Part shown: positions 63,923 through 64,000 of the stretch, one piece after another
Layout of the letters: every line of letters begins with the position of its first letter
Numbering within the stretch: the stretch's first letter is position 1
Assembly: GCF_025947225.1 (NCBI RefSeq)
Contig: NZ_CP110005.1
Coordinates: 186,001 to 250,000, forward strand
From: Flavobacterium sp. N2270
Lineage (GTDB): Bacteria; Bacteroidota; Bacteroidia; Flavobacteriales; Flavobacteriaceae
Reading direction: 5' to 3'
DNA: 64,000 nt
Position numbers and translations under genes: made by a program
Notes under the pieces: generated by a model
Told to the model about the DNA's origin: nothing
Databases searched by the model: none
What the model saw: the letters and a program-made list of their open reading frames with translations, nothing else

Positions 63923-64000
63923 ATTAATCATAGCTGCTGGAACAGGATTTTTAGGACAGGTTTTAGTAAACCATTTCAAAAATAAATTTGAAGAAATTGT
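63909..64000 (+). CDS. NAD(P)-binding epimerase-like protein, N-terminal part (cut by window edge)
   Basis: Only 30 residues are visible, MKQNKLIIAAGTGFLGQVLV and on. The pattern AAGTGFLGQ is a Rossmann GxGxxG-like loop typical of the SDR-type epimerases of the TIGR01777 kind. The 14-base overlap with the upstream membrane-protein gene suggests that both, and perhaps the regulator, form one operon. Confidence 0.6.
   Translation, partial: MKQNKLIIAAGTGFLGQVLVNHFKNKFEEI

Overview
The window looks like chromosomal DNA of a low-GC member of the Flavobacteriaceae, most likely Flavobacterium or a close relative. The evidence is the strongly A+T-rich coding style, start codons without clear Shine-Dalgarno sequences, repeated matches to the Bacteroidetes promoter consensus (TTG about 20 bases before TAnnTTTG), a fused hypoxanthine phosphoribosyltransferase-adenylate kinase gene, and the gene order rplQ-(exported protein)-carA-eno-gltA after the ribosomal operons. 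I saw no rRNA, tRNA, CRISPR array, prophage or IS transposase. No gene-free stretch exceeds about 230 bases.

Layout. (1) 1-10,585, minus strand: a Wzy-type capsule/exopolysaccharide operon reading wza, wzc, 4-epimerase, ugd, a four-helix-bundle gene, UDP-HexNAc dehydrogenase, wzx flippase and two GT4 glycosyltransferases; it continues off the left edge. (2) 10,635-13,924: recR, a sodium:solute symporter, a CoA-binding protein and marC. (3) 14,002-17,691, minus: sulfate assimilation (cysN, cysD, cysH, DUF2061) below an Rrf2 regulator gene, with a perfect 9-bp inverted repeat over the likely promoter. (4) 17,695-24,346, minus: two guanidine-modifying hydrolases, gltA, eno, carA and an exported protein. 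(5) 24,428-41,647, minus: the str, S10, spc and alpha ribosomal-protein operons with fusA, secY, infA and rpoA, plus rpmJ. (6) 41,866-50,545: a BamA/TamA-like barrel, rlmB, rhomboid protease, rarA, and a five-gene operon holding a MacB/FtsX-like ABC transporter whose permease has a histidine-rich loop. (7) 50,612-60,402: radC, a DUF1287 lipoprotein, a 359-bp GIY-YIG cassette with 25-bp terminal inverted repeats, a Mur-ligase-family gene (mpl-like), obg, the HPRT-Adk fusion, purK and purE. (8) 60,552-64,000: an M3 peptidase, a small unknown protein, a GbsR/MarR regulator with a downstream membrane protein that share an operator-like palindrome, and a partial epimerase.

The genes are mostly housekeeping. 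The accessory signals lie between genes: inverted-repeat-bounded or dispersed elements (52,076-52,434; 59,841-59,866; 45,232-45,296), short-period tandem arrays that differ at each locus (4,844-4,906; 15,280-15,324; 46,644-46,735; 56,617-56,644), stem-loops at the presumed 5' ends of two ribosomal operons, and a group of genes whose promoter -7 element sits only four bases before the ATG, which predicts leaderless mRNAs.

All calls rest on reading the sequence and recalling protein families; no database search was run. Product names for the unknown exported or membrane proteins are deliberately conservative.
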